This document shows positions 10,639 to 19,259 of a stretch of DNA of 31,826 nucleotides, piece by piece (position 1 is the first letter of the stretch; the number at the start of each line of letters is the position of its first letter). The position numbers and the translations under genes were made by a program. The notes beneath the pieces were generated by a model. The model did not search any database, had not been told where the DNA came from, and saw nothing but the letters and a program-made list of their open reading frames with translations. The stretch spans positions 1 to 31,826 of the forward strand of contig JAKMXF010000080.1 of the NCBI GenBank assembly GCA_024704765.1. Direction: 5' to 3'. Origin of the DNA: Oopsacas minuta (Eukaryota > Porifera > Hexactinellida > Lyssacinosida > Leucopsacidae).

Positions 10639-11274
10639 TCATTTGTGTATACAATCGCTCCCCATTTCTAGAACCATTTTAATTCTATTGGGCATGATTG
10701 CGAAATTTTCAAAAATCTCTGGTGTTAAGTCTTGCCATGCTAATTTCAGTTTTCCAATTAACTGGTCCCAATTGGCCTGGGCATTTTCGTTTATCTTCTA
10801 TTTCTATATAGCTCAAAGATTTTCAATTGAGTAACGATCTGGATAATTCCCAGGCTAATAAGCTTTCTCCCAAAACTTGTTTAGATTATTTCGACACCAC
10901 TCCTGAGTCATTTTTGCCGTATGAGCTGGAGAATCATGTTGCATAAAAATGAATTGGACATGTTTTCCAAAATTGTCCGCTCTGAAACATATCCGGTATT
11001 AGCAGTACGATTGATGACATGTCTACAAATCATTGCTAATATTTCAGACCTATATTATTTGGAATTTATAGTCTGTCCCTGCGGAATTATGTGGAGCCAG
11101 AGAGCCCTCGATGGGACATAAGTCTCCAGACCTGAATTTTATGAGGAGAATTCACTTACAAGATGCGTAGAACTAATGGCTTGCTTTACCCCAAACTCGA
11201 TCATTATGCGGATTAAGTGTTGCGTAAAACTCAAAAGGAGACTCATCATTTAGTGAAGTCTTATTGGATTCCAT
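10639..11274 (-). pseudogene. Tc1-like transposase, C-terminal two-thirds, broken
   Basis: Read on the minus strand, it begins around DESPFEFYATLNPHNDRVW (near 11245), the first catalytic block of a DD34E Tc1 enzyme with its Asp kept. Several stops follow. FIFMQHDSPAHTAKMTQEW near 10940 holds the second Asp. FWEKAYWPGNYPD and SIENLWAI near 10850 give the Glu. The C-terminus MVLEMGSDCIHK ends at TGA 10641-10639, six bases before a MITE insertion. The helix-turn-helix domains are missing. Confidence 0.85.
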
Positions 11275-11280
11275 TTACTT

Positions 11281-11424
11281 CCTTCTAAACACGATAAATA
11301 CATAGATATGGACTATTATAAAATTGCGACCGCATATCCATTCTTTGACAACGGACAACCAAACAAACAGACAGACACCAATTGAGATGTAATTACCTAG
11401 ATTCTCATTGATTCTTCATCATTA
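11281..11424. other. short spacer between transposons
   Basis: About 140 bases between the truncated Tc1 and the mariner. If the split small hAT element is real, this is part of its interior. Confidence 0.35.
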
Positions 11425-12474
11425 CTGGGGCATTCAATAAATACTAATCGTGCCATACTAAAACTATAAATACTTGTGTAAAGTTGTTACTTTTGTTATG
11501 AATGTTCAAAATAGTCTCCTTTATACGCTACAACTGAATTTAACCTTTTAATCTAATTTTCAAAGGTCTTTCTGTACTCATTCTTGGGTATAACTTTAAG
11601 GTATCTCTAAATTGCCCGACCAAGGCTGAACCGATCAGCAAATTCGCGTCCGGAGTGGTTATCTTTGAGTTTTCTAAACAGCCAGAAGTCACATGGGGCT
11701 ATATCAGGGGAGTAAAGTGGATGGGGAACTTCGTGCAACGCATATCCTTAATTTTTGCCTTACAGCCAAAGATTTATGCGTCTAGCATTATCGTGCAAAA
11801 TTTTGAGACCACGAGTTCCAGTCTTTGGACGACACTTAAGACGATGCTTTTCGACCTCAGGCAACACCACATCTGCGTAAAATTGTCCCTTGAGTGTCTG
11901 ACCTTTGGGAACAGGGATTTGAGCTACAGGACCTAGGCCATCGAAAAATATGCAGTACAAGACCTTCGGGGCACGGAAGTCAGACACACAAACAGCTGGG
12001 GTACCTCTCCCTTGTTTAGCCATACCCTCCCATCTTGCTTTCTGATCAGTGGTTTGAATTGTATCCATGTTTCATCTCCAGTAACTATCTCTAATAACCG
12101 CCTAGGGTCACCTCCTTCATAAATTTCAAGGTTTTCCTTAGCCATTTGGAATCTCGCGGCCTTTTGTGGAAAAGTTAAGCAATGTGGTACCCATCGCACT
12201 TGGACCTTCCTCAGTTCTAAATCCGCCTTTAGAATTGTGGGTGCACTTCCCGTTGAAATGCCTATATAGTTAGCTACCCCCTCAACCGAAGAATGCGGGG
12301 AAGACACGACATATTCCTTTACTTCACTCAATTTGTCATTGTTGGTCGCCAGTTTTGGTGCTCCAGGACGAGGGGCGTCTTGGACAGAGGTCCTACCTTC
12401 CCTAAATAGGTTCACCCACCTTCTGACAGTTGAATACGATAAAGTATCTTCTCCACATAACGTTGCCAACTAGT
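11425..12474 (-). mobile_element. mariner element, truncated by the assembly gap
   Basis: The 3' terminus CTGGGGCATTCAATAAATAC (11425) follows TA at 11423-11424 and matches the right terminus of the mariner at 26489-27815. Similarity runs to ACTAGT at 12469-12474, which corresponds to 26770-26775 in the other copy. The remaining 280 bp of the 5' end are absent, because the contig ends at the N at 12475. The first 148 bases of the window are such a 5' end in the same orientation. Confidence 0.9.
11496..12469 (-). pseudogene. mariner (DD34D) transposase, frame-shifted
   Basis: The minus-strand frame from 12469 (LSYSTVRRWVNLFREGRT) carries the mariner helix-turn-helix region and VTGDETWI near 12080 (first Asp). 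The frame then shifts near 12040. The second part reads GLGPVAQIPVPKGQTLKGQF and ILHDNARRINL near 11780, where the family has HDNARPH. The third block, YSPDIAPCDFWLF near 11690, has Asp as in mariner. The frame ends YFEHS and TAA at 11496. It is a close relative of the copy at 26680-27753, which shares the same type of frame breaks but not all of them. The N-terminus is lost at the gap. Confidence 0.9.
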
Positions 12475-12475
12475 N
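12475..12475. other. assembly gap (single N) between contigs 2 and 3
   Basis: A mariner is cut off on the left and a (TTG)n tract starts on the right. The missing mariner end does not appear on the right side, so the join is not supported. Confidence 0.9.

Positions 12476-12556
<81 letters not shown>
12476..12556. repeat. (TTG)n microsatellite
   Basis: About 27 uninterrupted TTG units from the gap to 12556, so the true length is unknown. The poly-leucine frame through it is not a protein. Confidence 0.97.
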
Positions 12557-12594
12557 CCTATCTAATTATACAAAGAAATTTTGTGATATCAACA

Positions 12595-13642
12595 ATGGCA
12601 TCAGCGCTTCATATTCTTGATCTTGAAATTGCTAGTAGCTTGCGCCATCAAAGAGTTTTCAGAGATCGACTAAATCCCCTAGATGAACATTCTGATGGAG
12701 AATTTATTGCTCGTTACAGAATCACTCGCTATATTTTTATGGAACTTCTAAATGAGATACGAGTAATTATTCTGATCAACAACACGTTCCCATTCCATAC
12801 TTCCAACAAGACAATTGGCAGTAGCACTACAGTTCCTAGCAACTAGTACATCTCAGACAGTAGTTGCTTCTGCTCATGGCATTTCACAAACACCTGTATC
12901 AAGGTGTGTCACTATGTGTGTGATGGCTTAACATCTATTGAAAGTAGATATATTAAATTTCCTAGTGAAAGTCGACAAAGAGTTTTCCAAGAATCATTTC
13001 ATCAACACGAAGATTTCCTCTTGTGTTCGGTTGTATCGATAGCTAGTATGTAGCCATCACTGCACCTGTATTTAATGAAGAAGTGTATGTCAATCGAAAG
13101 TTGTTTCATTCTATTAATATACAAGCAATTTGTGATCATTAATTTCGTTTCATAGATTCCGTTGTTATGTGGCCCGGGAGTACACATGATGCATTCATAT
13201 GGCGGCAATCCACTGTAAATGAAAAAATATCAAATGGCACTATACCAACAGTTCATGGATGGTTATTGGGTGATAGTGTGTATGGATTAAAACCGAATCT
13301 CATGACTCCAATACCATCTCCAACCACTCCTGGACAAAGAAGATATAATCTAGCCTTTGTAAATATTCGTAAACGATGAATGTTCTTTTGGCATTTGTAA
13401 AACTCGTTGGCGCTCAATGGACAAAACAGGAGGTTTCCTTTCATACAGTCCGGAAAAGTGTTGCAAAATTACTATGGCAACTATGGTACTGCAACATTTG
13501 CATTAACCATGGCCTCGATACTGACATCGATACTCTGGATGAACAAATTGATGAGACTCATACTCCCCATTCTTCAGGAAATGGAGTATTGATGAGACAA
13601 GAAATAGTATCAACTTTTTTGATTAAACTCAGGGCTAAGTAG
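12595..13642 (+). pseudogene. HARBI1-like (PIF/Harbinger) transposase, broken
   Basis: It starts at ATG 12595 (MASALHILDLEIASSLRHQR), then FRDRLNPLDEHSDGEFIARY, the N-terminal signature of Harbinger transposases. A frame break follows near 12775. The catalytic domain resumes at about 13010: FGCIDS where HARBI1 has VDGSH (first Asp), [20 protein letters not shown], then [11 protein letters not shown] near 13175 (second Asp) and [12 protein letters not shown] further shift leads to RRFPFIQ, and finally ICINHGLD and RQEIVSTF near 13497 to 13620, the family C-terminus. At least four frame disruptions exclude function. In active elements this enzyme works together with the Myb-like partner. Confidence 0.9.
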
Positions 13643-13890
13643 TTTCATTTGAATATAATTATAGAATAACAGTTACAGACATGGGGGAACGCCGTTGCCT
13701 TACTTTCTTACTTAGCAATACACAAATATAAGTATGCAATAACTAAATTTATCAAAAATTGTGGATTAATATACACTACCAGGGGGGAAATTCGTTGGAA
13801 ATCTGCTTGAAGCAACGAATGGAAACGATTGTTGTGCCAGGAGATTAATTATTGCTGTTTGATTTTGTACCATTTCAGGCTGTAACTGGA

Positions 13891-14504
13891 CTACGTTCCA
13901 ATAGATACTAAATTCTCTTTGATCTCTCTCAAATGTACTAACTTCTCATCCTCTTTTGAAATACGAATACGTTTTGTATCATCGTCAATGGACGTTATCC
14001 ACTGTGGAAGTTGTCTTTTCCTACTAACTGCTGCTGGTATTTTACCATCCAATGGGACTGAAGGATTAATTGGCATTTGGTCTGCTGATAGTTGGGAACT
14101 TTGTAGCCCCGCAGAGACGTCTATTCTATAACTAATTCCCTCGAAGCATTCTGTACTCCTTATGCTATAGATCTTTCCCTCCATTGGGGTTAACTCTGGA
14201 TCAGCTGGTCCACCCCCAGTTTTTCTGATAATTTATACTTTATCTGCAATGAGAGGTTTGTGCTTGCACAAAAGGTTAGACTACTTCTTTGTGACATCAT
14301 CTCTAGATCTATGCACACCGTAATGACTTGTTAAGCCACTCGCAAATTGATCCCAAAGTGAAGCTTTTTCTTCAAAAGTTAGAGATGCACTAAAGCTACC
14401 AAATAGCCTAGATTTATTCCTTCTACTAAATCAACTAATGTATTGATTTCTTCCTGTGAGTAATTTTTCGATCTTGTTTTTGTTTTATCTTGTTGAAGGT
14501 CCAT
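13891..14504 (-). pseudogene. Harbinger Myb/SANT-like (NAIF1-type) accessory protein, broken
   Basis: The minus-strand start is ATG 14504: MDLQQDKTKTRSKNYSQEEI then NTLVDLVEG, typical of the Myb/SANT-like DNA-binding domain of Harbinger accessory proteins. The frame is broken through 14185-14410. A long open C-terminal part follows (13891-14184) with KIPAAVSRKRQLPQW and a basic/acidic helix, KRIRISKEDEKLVHLREIKE. In this family the protein binds the element ends and carries the transposase into the nucleus. Assignment rests on the domain start and on its position opposite the HARBI1-like gene. Confidence 0.7.
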
Positions 14505-14984
14505 TTTTCGAATATATGCTATAAACACTAGAAGTCTTTTCGAAGATGTATATAGTTAGAACTACTTAACTTTTCTCAGCTGCTGGATCAATCAATAGTA
14601 TCTTTCACCGCCTTAAAAGTGTTTGTTTAGATTTTACAGAGTTATTACCAAAATGTTATTGGGTAATTCACCAACAATCTTTAATATGGCTTTCGATGTT
14701 ATAATATGACTTCATGTCACCATATTGTTAAATGGAATAGGAAACTATGATGTACTGTTTACTCGTACATGAATATTTGCCTACCCCGAAATATTTCCCA
14801 ACCATCTCTTTCGGTCCTTGCTTGAAAGGTATTTGATAGAGAAATTTCAGGAATATGGTCATGGTATTATGACATCTTAGATCAATGGAATTTCCCAAAT
14901 AGATATCAAATTCGAATTTGTAGTTGAGAGGGCGAGAAATCGTAGACTAAAAATTGAGGCCGGCTACTCTTCGAATTAAAGATA

Positions 14985-15265
14985 TAGTATTACACATAGG
15001 TTATTATACTTAAGTATTAAGCAAATTCGAAGTATCTATTAAGTTTTGAACATTTAGGAGTACTTAACGAAACTTAGCAAAATTTAAGGTATACTTAAGT
15101 ATTGAGCAAAACTTAAGTAAAACTTAAGTTTTGCTGATAGCTTAAGCAAATTTTAAGTATTCTATTAAGTTTTGAATACTAAGTAATACTTAACGAAAAT
15201 TAAATTATACTTAAGAATTGTTTAAGTTTCACTTAACTCTAAGTTAAGCAAAACTTAAGTTGTTT
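14985..15265. repeat. TTAAG-rich subterminal repeat of the Harbinger element
   Basis: About 280 bases contain some fifteen close copies of CTTAAGT or TACTTAA with AAAACTTAAG runs, in both orientations. Subterminal clusters of short motifs are usual transposase or Myb-protein binding regions; here that role is inferred. Confidence 0.75.
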
Positions 15266-15279
15266 TGTGAATGAGGCTC

Positions 15280-15548
15280 CAGGGCCTGTGCGAAATCTTA
15301 CAAGAGTTTGGAGTCCGAAGGGGTAGTTTGTTGAGTGAATGGCAGAAGAACCCGCAGGAGGAGCTGCGAAAAGCTGTCCATCAGTTTCGGAGCAGACTAA
15401 CTTCCGTAATTCATGAAAAGGGGGCTATATTGAATGATGTTTGTAATGTGTAATTAGCAATATAAGTCCTAAGAAAATTGAAAGTTTCATGACTTTGCAA
15501 TGGATAAATTTGAAATTATGGAGGATTGATATATAACAGAACTAATTA
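15280..15548 (+). mobile_element. maT-like element, 3' end fragment
   Basis: It is homologous to the 3' fifth of the maT element at 5709-7016, in the opposite orientation. The frame 15280-15453 reads GLCEILQEFGVRRGSLLSEW then QEELRKAVHQFRSRLTSVIH, the transposase C-terminus, ending in a frameshifted tail where the relative has KKGGYIE. The match starts sharply at 15280, where the Harbinger end stops, and runs to the edge of the next maT element. Confidence 0.85.
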
Positions 15549-16849
15549 CAGGGTGGTCCTTGAGTTCTGTCCCGCAGATAAAAGGTCATAATTTGGGAAA
15601 ACTCATTGAAATGACTTAAAATCTTAACATAATAACGTACACATTATTTGGATAATAATATATTAGGCTCATTCAATATCCACCCTTTTTCTTAATTAGA
15701 GCCCTAAGTCGTGAAGGAACCGCCTCTACTGCCATTCGCATGGTTTCCTGGGGGATTTCACTCCAAGCACGTATTATTGATCGCTTCAGGGCCTCCAAAT
15801 TTTATGGGATTTACAACAAGCCTTTGTTTGTAATATAGACAAACTGAGAAGTCTAGAGGGTTAAGTTCCGGACTAGATGGGGGCCATTCCTGTTTGGAAA
15901 TAAAGTCAGGACTTTTGGAATGAAGCCAGCTTTGAGTGGTATTTGCTGTATGTGCAGGGGCACCTTCTTGTTGGTCAAAAAAGGTTCATTGTTAAACATC
16001 GACTTGCAAAAATATTTGACTATAGGATTTAGAACAAGGTTTTGGTAAGTTTGAGCATTTATTTTTACCCCAGTTGGGATGAAAACTATTGGAGTCCGGC
16101 CAAGTGAGGATATTCCAGCCCAAACCATAACAGAACATAGTTTCTGTACTCTTTTACATATCTGTACTCCTCAAGGATGTAGACGCAGTAGGAGACAATA
16201 TTCTGTTGTTTTGTTGACTTTAAGCTTCCTCTATCGTAAATAATTTCTCATCTGGGAACAAGACGTGATCAAGACCTTGGATAGCGAACCGGTCAATGAG
16301 ACCTTTGCTTCTCTTCAGCTTCTTCTCCTTCATTACATTTGAAAAATAGTGTACTTTACGTTTTTTAAATGAGGATAAACCCAGGTGTCTTTTAAAAGTT
16401 CTTTGGAGGGAAGAACGAGATACCTTTAGCTCTGCAGCCATTTTTCTCACCGATCGACTGGGATTTCGCAATATACGACCTCTTACGATCTTCCTCATCC
16501 ATGTTGTCGTTACAGATGCGGGACGACTAGATCTGAGCTTGCAGAGACGCCGCCAGTATCTTTATACCTATTAATGGTACCGTATACAAACTTTCGCCTG
16601 GTTTTAGGAATATTGAGAAATTTCAAAATTTCACTTTGATCTTTCCCTTTTCGATATAATTCGATAATTGTTAGCCTTTCCGTTTCCATCGAGGAATTCG
16701 TCTAGATAAAACTATGAGATGATAAGATGACAGTTTAGAATACTTATAAGACTATATAGAAGCTTGAAAAGCAAAACCAATTACCCAGCTTTACCATAAT
16801 ATCTATGATCATGTAGTAAAGTGTGGGACAGAACTTATGGGCCACCCTG
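15549..16849 (-). mobile_element. maT-like element, second subfamily
   Basis: The left terminus is CAGGGTGGTCCTTGAGTTCT (15549) after TA. The right terminus read inward is CAGGGTGGCCCATAAGTTCT (to 16849), followed by TG instead of TA. The length is 1301 bp. It adjoins the older maT fragment on its left, probably having inserted at a TA near that fragment's terminus. Confidence 0.9.
15673..16689 (-). pseudogene. maT-like (DDxD) transposase, frame-shifted
   Basis: It starts at ATG 16689 (METERLTIIELYRKGKDQSE), the first HTH. A second HTH is open in 16220-16498: GRILRNPSRSVRKMAAELKV and SLQRTFKRHLGL. VLFPDEKLFTIEEA near 16235 carries the first Asp. MVWAGISSLGRTPIVF follows at 16128. The third block near 15850 is NPLDFSV, again Asp. 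The C-terminus reads ALIKKKGGY and stops at 15673, three residues earlier than the copy at 5834. Frame breaks near 16500, 16210 and 15900 make it non-functional. Confidence 0.88.
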
Positions 16850-17708
16850 TGGGTACCCAGTAGTAGCGTTCAAGAAATTTACAATATTACATCACCATTG
16901 ACTACTACCTTTCAAATATTTACGCTTTGATGTTTAATTTATACGAATCTCGAATATATGAATGATCCAGGTAGATTTCAATAGTCATCAAAGAACCATA
17001 ATCTTTATTTATTCAAATCCGAGTGCCTATAACATTAATAGAAATATTTTTGAAGTTTTTTCCAGGCAACAATATTAGCATGCATGAAGAATCCTTTAGA
17101 GTAACTCTATACAGGTGAATTAACTAATAGTATATATTACTCTTTTTACTTTCATTAGAAATTTTCATTCTAAGAGAGATAATGAGATATGACCTCCAAA
17201 ACGACCAAATTATCAAGAATTTTGTTAGATTTTCGACTCATACTTCATTTCCTTCTTTAGTAGTCCTTGTTAAGTAGGTTCTTGCTTTTCCTAGAGTATT
17301 ATCTGTAAATAAATATTTGGATACCAGTCTACATATTGCATGGCCTTTTCAGGAAAAGTCGAAATACATTCTGCAGTAGTAAATTCCTAAACTTAGCTTC
17401 GAAGTTTAGTTCAGTTTCATATTGTATATTCTTATTCATAGTCCAAAGAATGAATAGTAACATTTTTAAGGTTATGGGCGTACATAATTTTTCTTCATGA
17501 ATGAACCCATTCCCTGTTATGCAGCCAATTTTCGGAAAGCCATGACTTAAATAACATATTAAATGGCACAACATGGTATACGGCCTACTTCAATATACTG
17601 CTGTATATGTCACTGAGAAGGCTTGAAAACGAGATATAAACAGGAAATGTGTTTTTATCACATATCTCCAGATATATATGTTTTAGAATAGAAGTATGTA
17701 CTAATGTT
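16850..17708. other. intergenic, nothing recognised
   Basis: AT-rich DNA. The open stretches at 17329-17574 and 17649-17834 have no family resemblance and low-complexity composition, so I do not call genes. Confidence 0.45.
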
Positions 17709-18090
17709 GCTAATATTCTCTCAGTCACACAAATGATGTATGTTTCTCTCTATTTCTATTTCTACCCGCCAAATATTATCTCATTCCCTACAAATGATAT
17801 GTGTTGCTCTCTATCTCCATTTCTACCACGCTAATATTCTCACAGTCCCTGCAGAAGATGTGGGATACTCACTATCTCTATTTCTACTCGGCTAGTATTC
17901 TCTCAGTCATTACAGAAGATATGTAATACTTCCAATTTCTATTTCTACCCCGCTAATCTTCTCTCATTCCCTACAGATGTTGGGTGTTGCTCTCTATTGT
18001 ATTTCTAGCTTGTTAATGTTCTCTCAGTCCCTACAGATGAAATATGTTCCTCTCTGTTTCAATTTTTCAAGCTTATGTTCTTTACTTACA
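17709..18090. repeat. 61-bp minisatellite, about six units
   Basis: Units start near 17709, 17768, 17830, 17891, 17952 and 18012, with a decayed seventh at 18071. Spacing is 59-62 bases. Each unit holds GCTAATATTCTCTCAGTCCC, TACAGATG and a TTTCTATTTCTACC tract. The pyrimidine runs ending in CAG look like 3' splice acceptors. The units have diverged, so the array is old. Confidence 0.9.
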
Positions 18091-18539
18091 ATATCGCATT
18101 TCCATTTTCTAACAATTCACGCGTTTGGCACTTTGCTAATATAGGTAAGTTTCTGATTTGGTCCTATTTTGTAATTGATTCCTTAGTTCAAATTGCGGTA
18201 TATACTCACTGCAAATTCATAAAATTCCACCTTTACGCGATTTCTTTGGCAAATATTGTGTACTACTAACATATTCTATTGGTTCAATACTTCAAATATT
18301 TCTATTTTACAATATTTCAAATACTTATTCCAACACACGACCTCATACATCATCTTTGTACGGATTCTTTCATGACTTCAACAGCAATAATCAGGAAAAT
18401 TTATCAGAAATCATATCGATGCATAATCAAACACCTCAAAGATCATTGGAATCCGTTGTTGATAATATGGATATAACACCTGGATCTGATCACTCTATGC
18501 CTGATGCACATGTTTTCTCAATACCCAGAAGTTCTAAAC
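18091..18539 (+). other. unassigned open stretch before a hAT element
   Basis: A frame is open from 18179 to the hAT terminus at 18540 and on to 18622. Its last 65 residues before the element are Asn/Ser/Pro-rich (HDFNSNNQENLSEIISMHNQ, then DNMDITPGSDHSMPDAH) and look more protein-like than the surrounding DNA. An AG|GTAAGT consensus donor at 18144 and a TTGATTCCTTAG acceptor at 18186 would bound a 42-base intron. There is no ATG start and no family I recognise. It may be a host exon fragment or chance. Confidence 0.25.
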
Positions 18540-18851
18540 CAGGCTTGTCCAACCTACTGCCCGCGGACCACAATCCGCCCGCCAACATGCTCGGAACTGT
18601 GACCAGTTGTGTCGATATTTAATTGACTGAAACCTATTTGAGCGAACTCAATTAAGAGAAACCCAATTGAATGAAACCAATTTCAGAAAAGTGTGATTTC
18701 AATAACTTAAAAATCCTTAAATAACTTTCTAATTTAGTTTTGATCAAGTAATTATCTGTCACATAACTGGGTTTCTCTCAACTGGAATAGCTCATATGAG
18801 TTCCAAATAATAAACCATCTTAAACAATATTAGAATAACTACAAAACAAAT

Positions 18852-18975
18852 ATGTCAACTCCAGTGATTAAAGCAAAGAAAAGGAAAATTGATAGTGAAT
18901 GTCGAGTTTTCAAATCCTCATGGACATTCGATTTTTTTGTCGTAGAACACAACTAATACTTATTGTGCTTGATAT
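18852..18975 (+). pseudogene. GTF2IRD2-like hAT transposase, N-terminal part
   Basis: It starts at ATG 18852: MSTPVIKAKKRKIDSECRVF, then a TAA at 18954, then LLCLI ending in the target duplication. Family members have KKRKxDSECRxFxxxW, a short spacer and VCLICxE at this place. The codon TGC (18966-18968) is the first Cys of CxxC. The next two codons lie in the duplication CTTGATAT, and the second Cys codon is completed by GT at 4346-4347. The finger is thus split exactly by the later hAT insertion. Confidence 0.88.
18968..18975. repeat. 8-bp target site duplication CTTGATAT (left copy)
   Basis: It immediately precedes the hAT terminus at 18976 and is identical to 4338-4345 after the 3' terminus. 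Confidence 0.93.
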
Positions 18976-19105
18976 CAGTGGCGTAGCCACGGGGGGGCAA
19001 GGGGGGCACTTGCCCCCCCTTCCTATTGTGAACTAACGTTTTTGTCCGGCCTTTAGTAGTGTTCCTATTTCAACCAAGTACTGGGAACTGGAATAAATTA
19101 TGATT
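18976..19105 (+). mobile_element. hAT transposon, 5' end (younger, inserted copy)
   Basis: The terminus CAGTGGCGTAGCC is followed by G runs and a GC-rich hairpin (AAGGGGGGCA with TGCCCCCCCTT, about 18999-19022), a layout known from ZMYM1-like hAT elements. The contig stops 130 bases into the element at the N. The sequence after the N is not hAT; the 3' part is at 3671-4337. Confidence 0.93.
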
Positions 19106-19106
19106 N
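19106..19106. other. assembly gap (single N) between contigs 3 and 4
   Basis: It interrupts a hAT element whose remainder is not found to the right, so the join is contradicted by the sequence. Confidence 0.9.
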
Positions 19107-19259
19107 AGCCATGCTATACAAGTATCTTCATCAATAGTGATATTACGAAAAAGTTGTTTTAAGGTAATTTCTTCAATAACTGGAAATATTGTAGGAACCA
19201 GCAGAGGTTGAAACGATGGAGCAACTGCCATTAAGGATTCTATTATAGCAATATCACAA
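19107..19259 (-). CDS. possible host exon, protein unknown, cut by the gap
   Basis: Read on the minus strand, 51 codons are open with protein-like composition: CDIAIIESLMAVAPSFQPLL, then PVIEEITLKQLFRNITIDED, running into the gap. Upstream on the minus strand is a branch-point-like ACTAAC and an AG directly before the open stretch (TATTCGAG|TTGTG), fitting a 3' splice site in phase 1. An in-frame stop lies just upstream, so the exon would have to begin at this AG. I do not recognise the protein. The alternating hydrophobic helices could be HEAT-like, but that is a guess. It may also be a fragment of an unrecognised transposon protein. Confidence 0.4.

Larger units (their letters stand above)
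10404..11280 (-). mobile_element. Tc1-like element, 5'-truncated, with a MITE inside
   Basis: The 3' terminus CAGGTTGTAACAAAAGTGTT (10404) follows TA at 10402-10403. The transposase sequence runs leftward and stops at 10639. Between the stop codon and this terminus lies a pogo-type MITE (10470-10633). The 5' part of the element, with the DNA-binding domain, is missing beyond about 11280. Confidence 0.78.
12557..15279. mobile_element. PIF/Harbinger element with two gene remnants
   Basis: A HARBI1-like transposase remnant on the plus strand (12595-13642) faces a Myb/SANT-like gene remnant on the minus strand (13891-14504). This convergent pair is the standard gene content of animal Harbinger elements. 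The right side is rich in CTTAAGT-type motifs and ends GTGAATGAGGCTCC (about 15267-15280), resembling Harbinger termini that read GGAGCCTCATTCAC inward. The left terminus is lost in the gap or the TTG tract. The right end abuts a maT fragment, so it probably inserted in or next to that element. Confidence 0.78.
18540..18975 (+). mobile_element. GTF2IRD2-like hAT element, first half
   Basis: The left terminus CAGGCTTGTCCAACCTACTG with GCCCGCGG is characteristic of the hAT group behind GTF2IRD2- and EPM2AIP1-like proteins. It contains the start of the zinc-finger gene (18852) and is cut at 18975 by the insertion of a second hAT element. The other half is at 4346-4995. Confidence 0.85.

Noticed and set aside
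12430-12846. A 138-codon frame with a long leucine run
   Set aside because: It reads through the N, a (TTG)n tract and the wrong strand of a mariner. Only its C-terminal part is a real transposase, starting at 12595.
13919-14131. Plus-strand frame
   Set aside because: It is the shadow of the minus-strand Myb-like gene remnant.
18075-18269. Host gene exon in another frame through the minisatellite edge
   Set aside because: The frame includes degenerate repeat sequence and would contain the putative 42-base intron. There is no homology.
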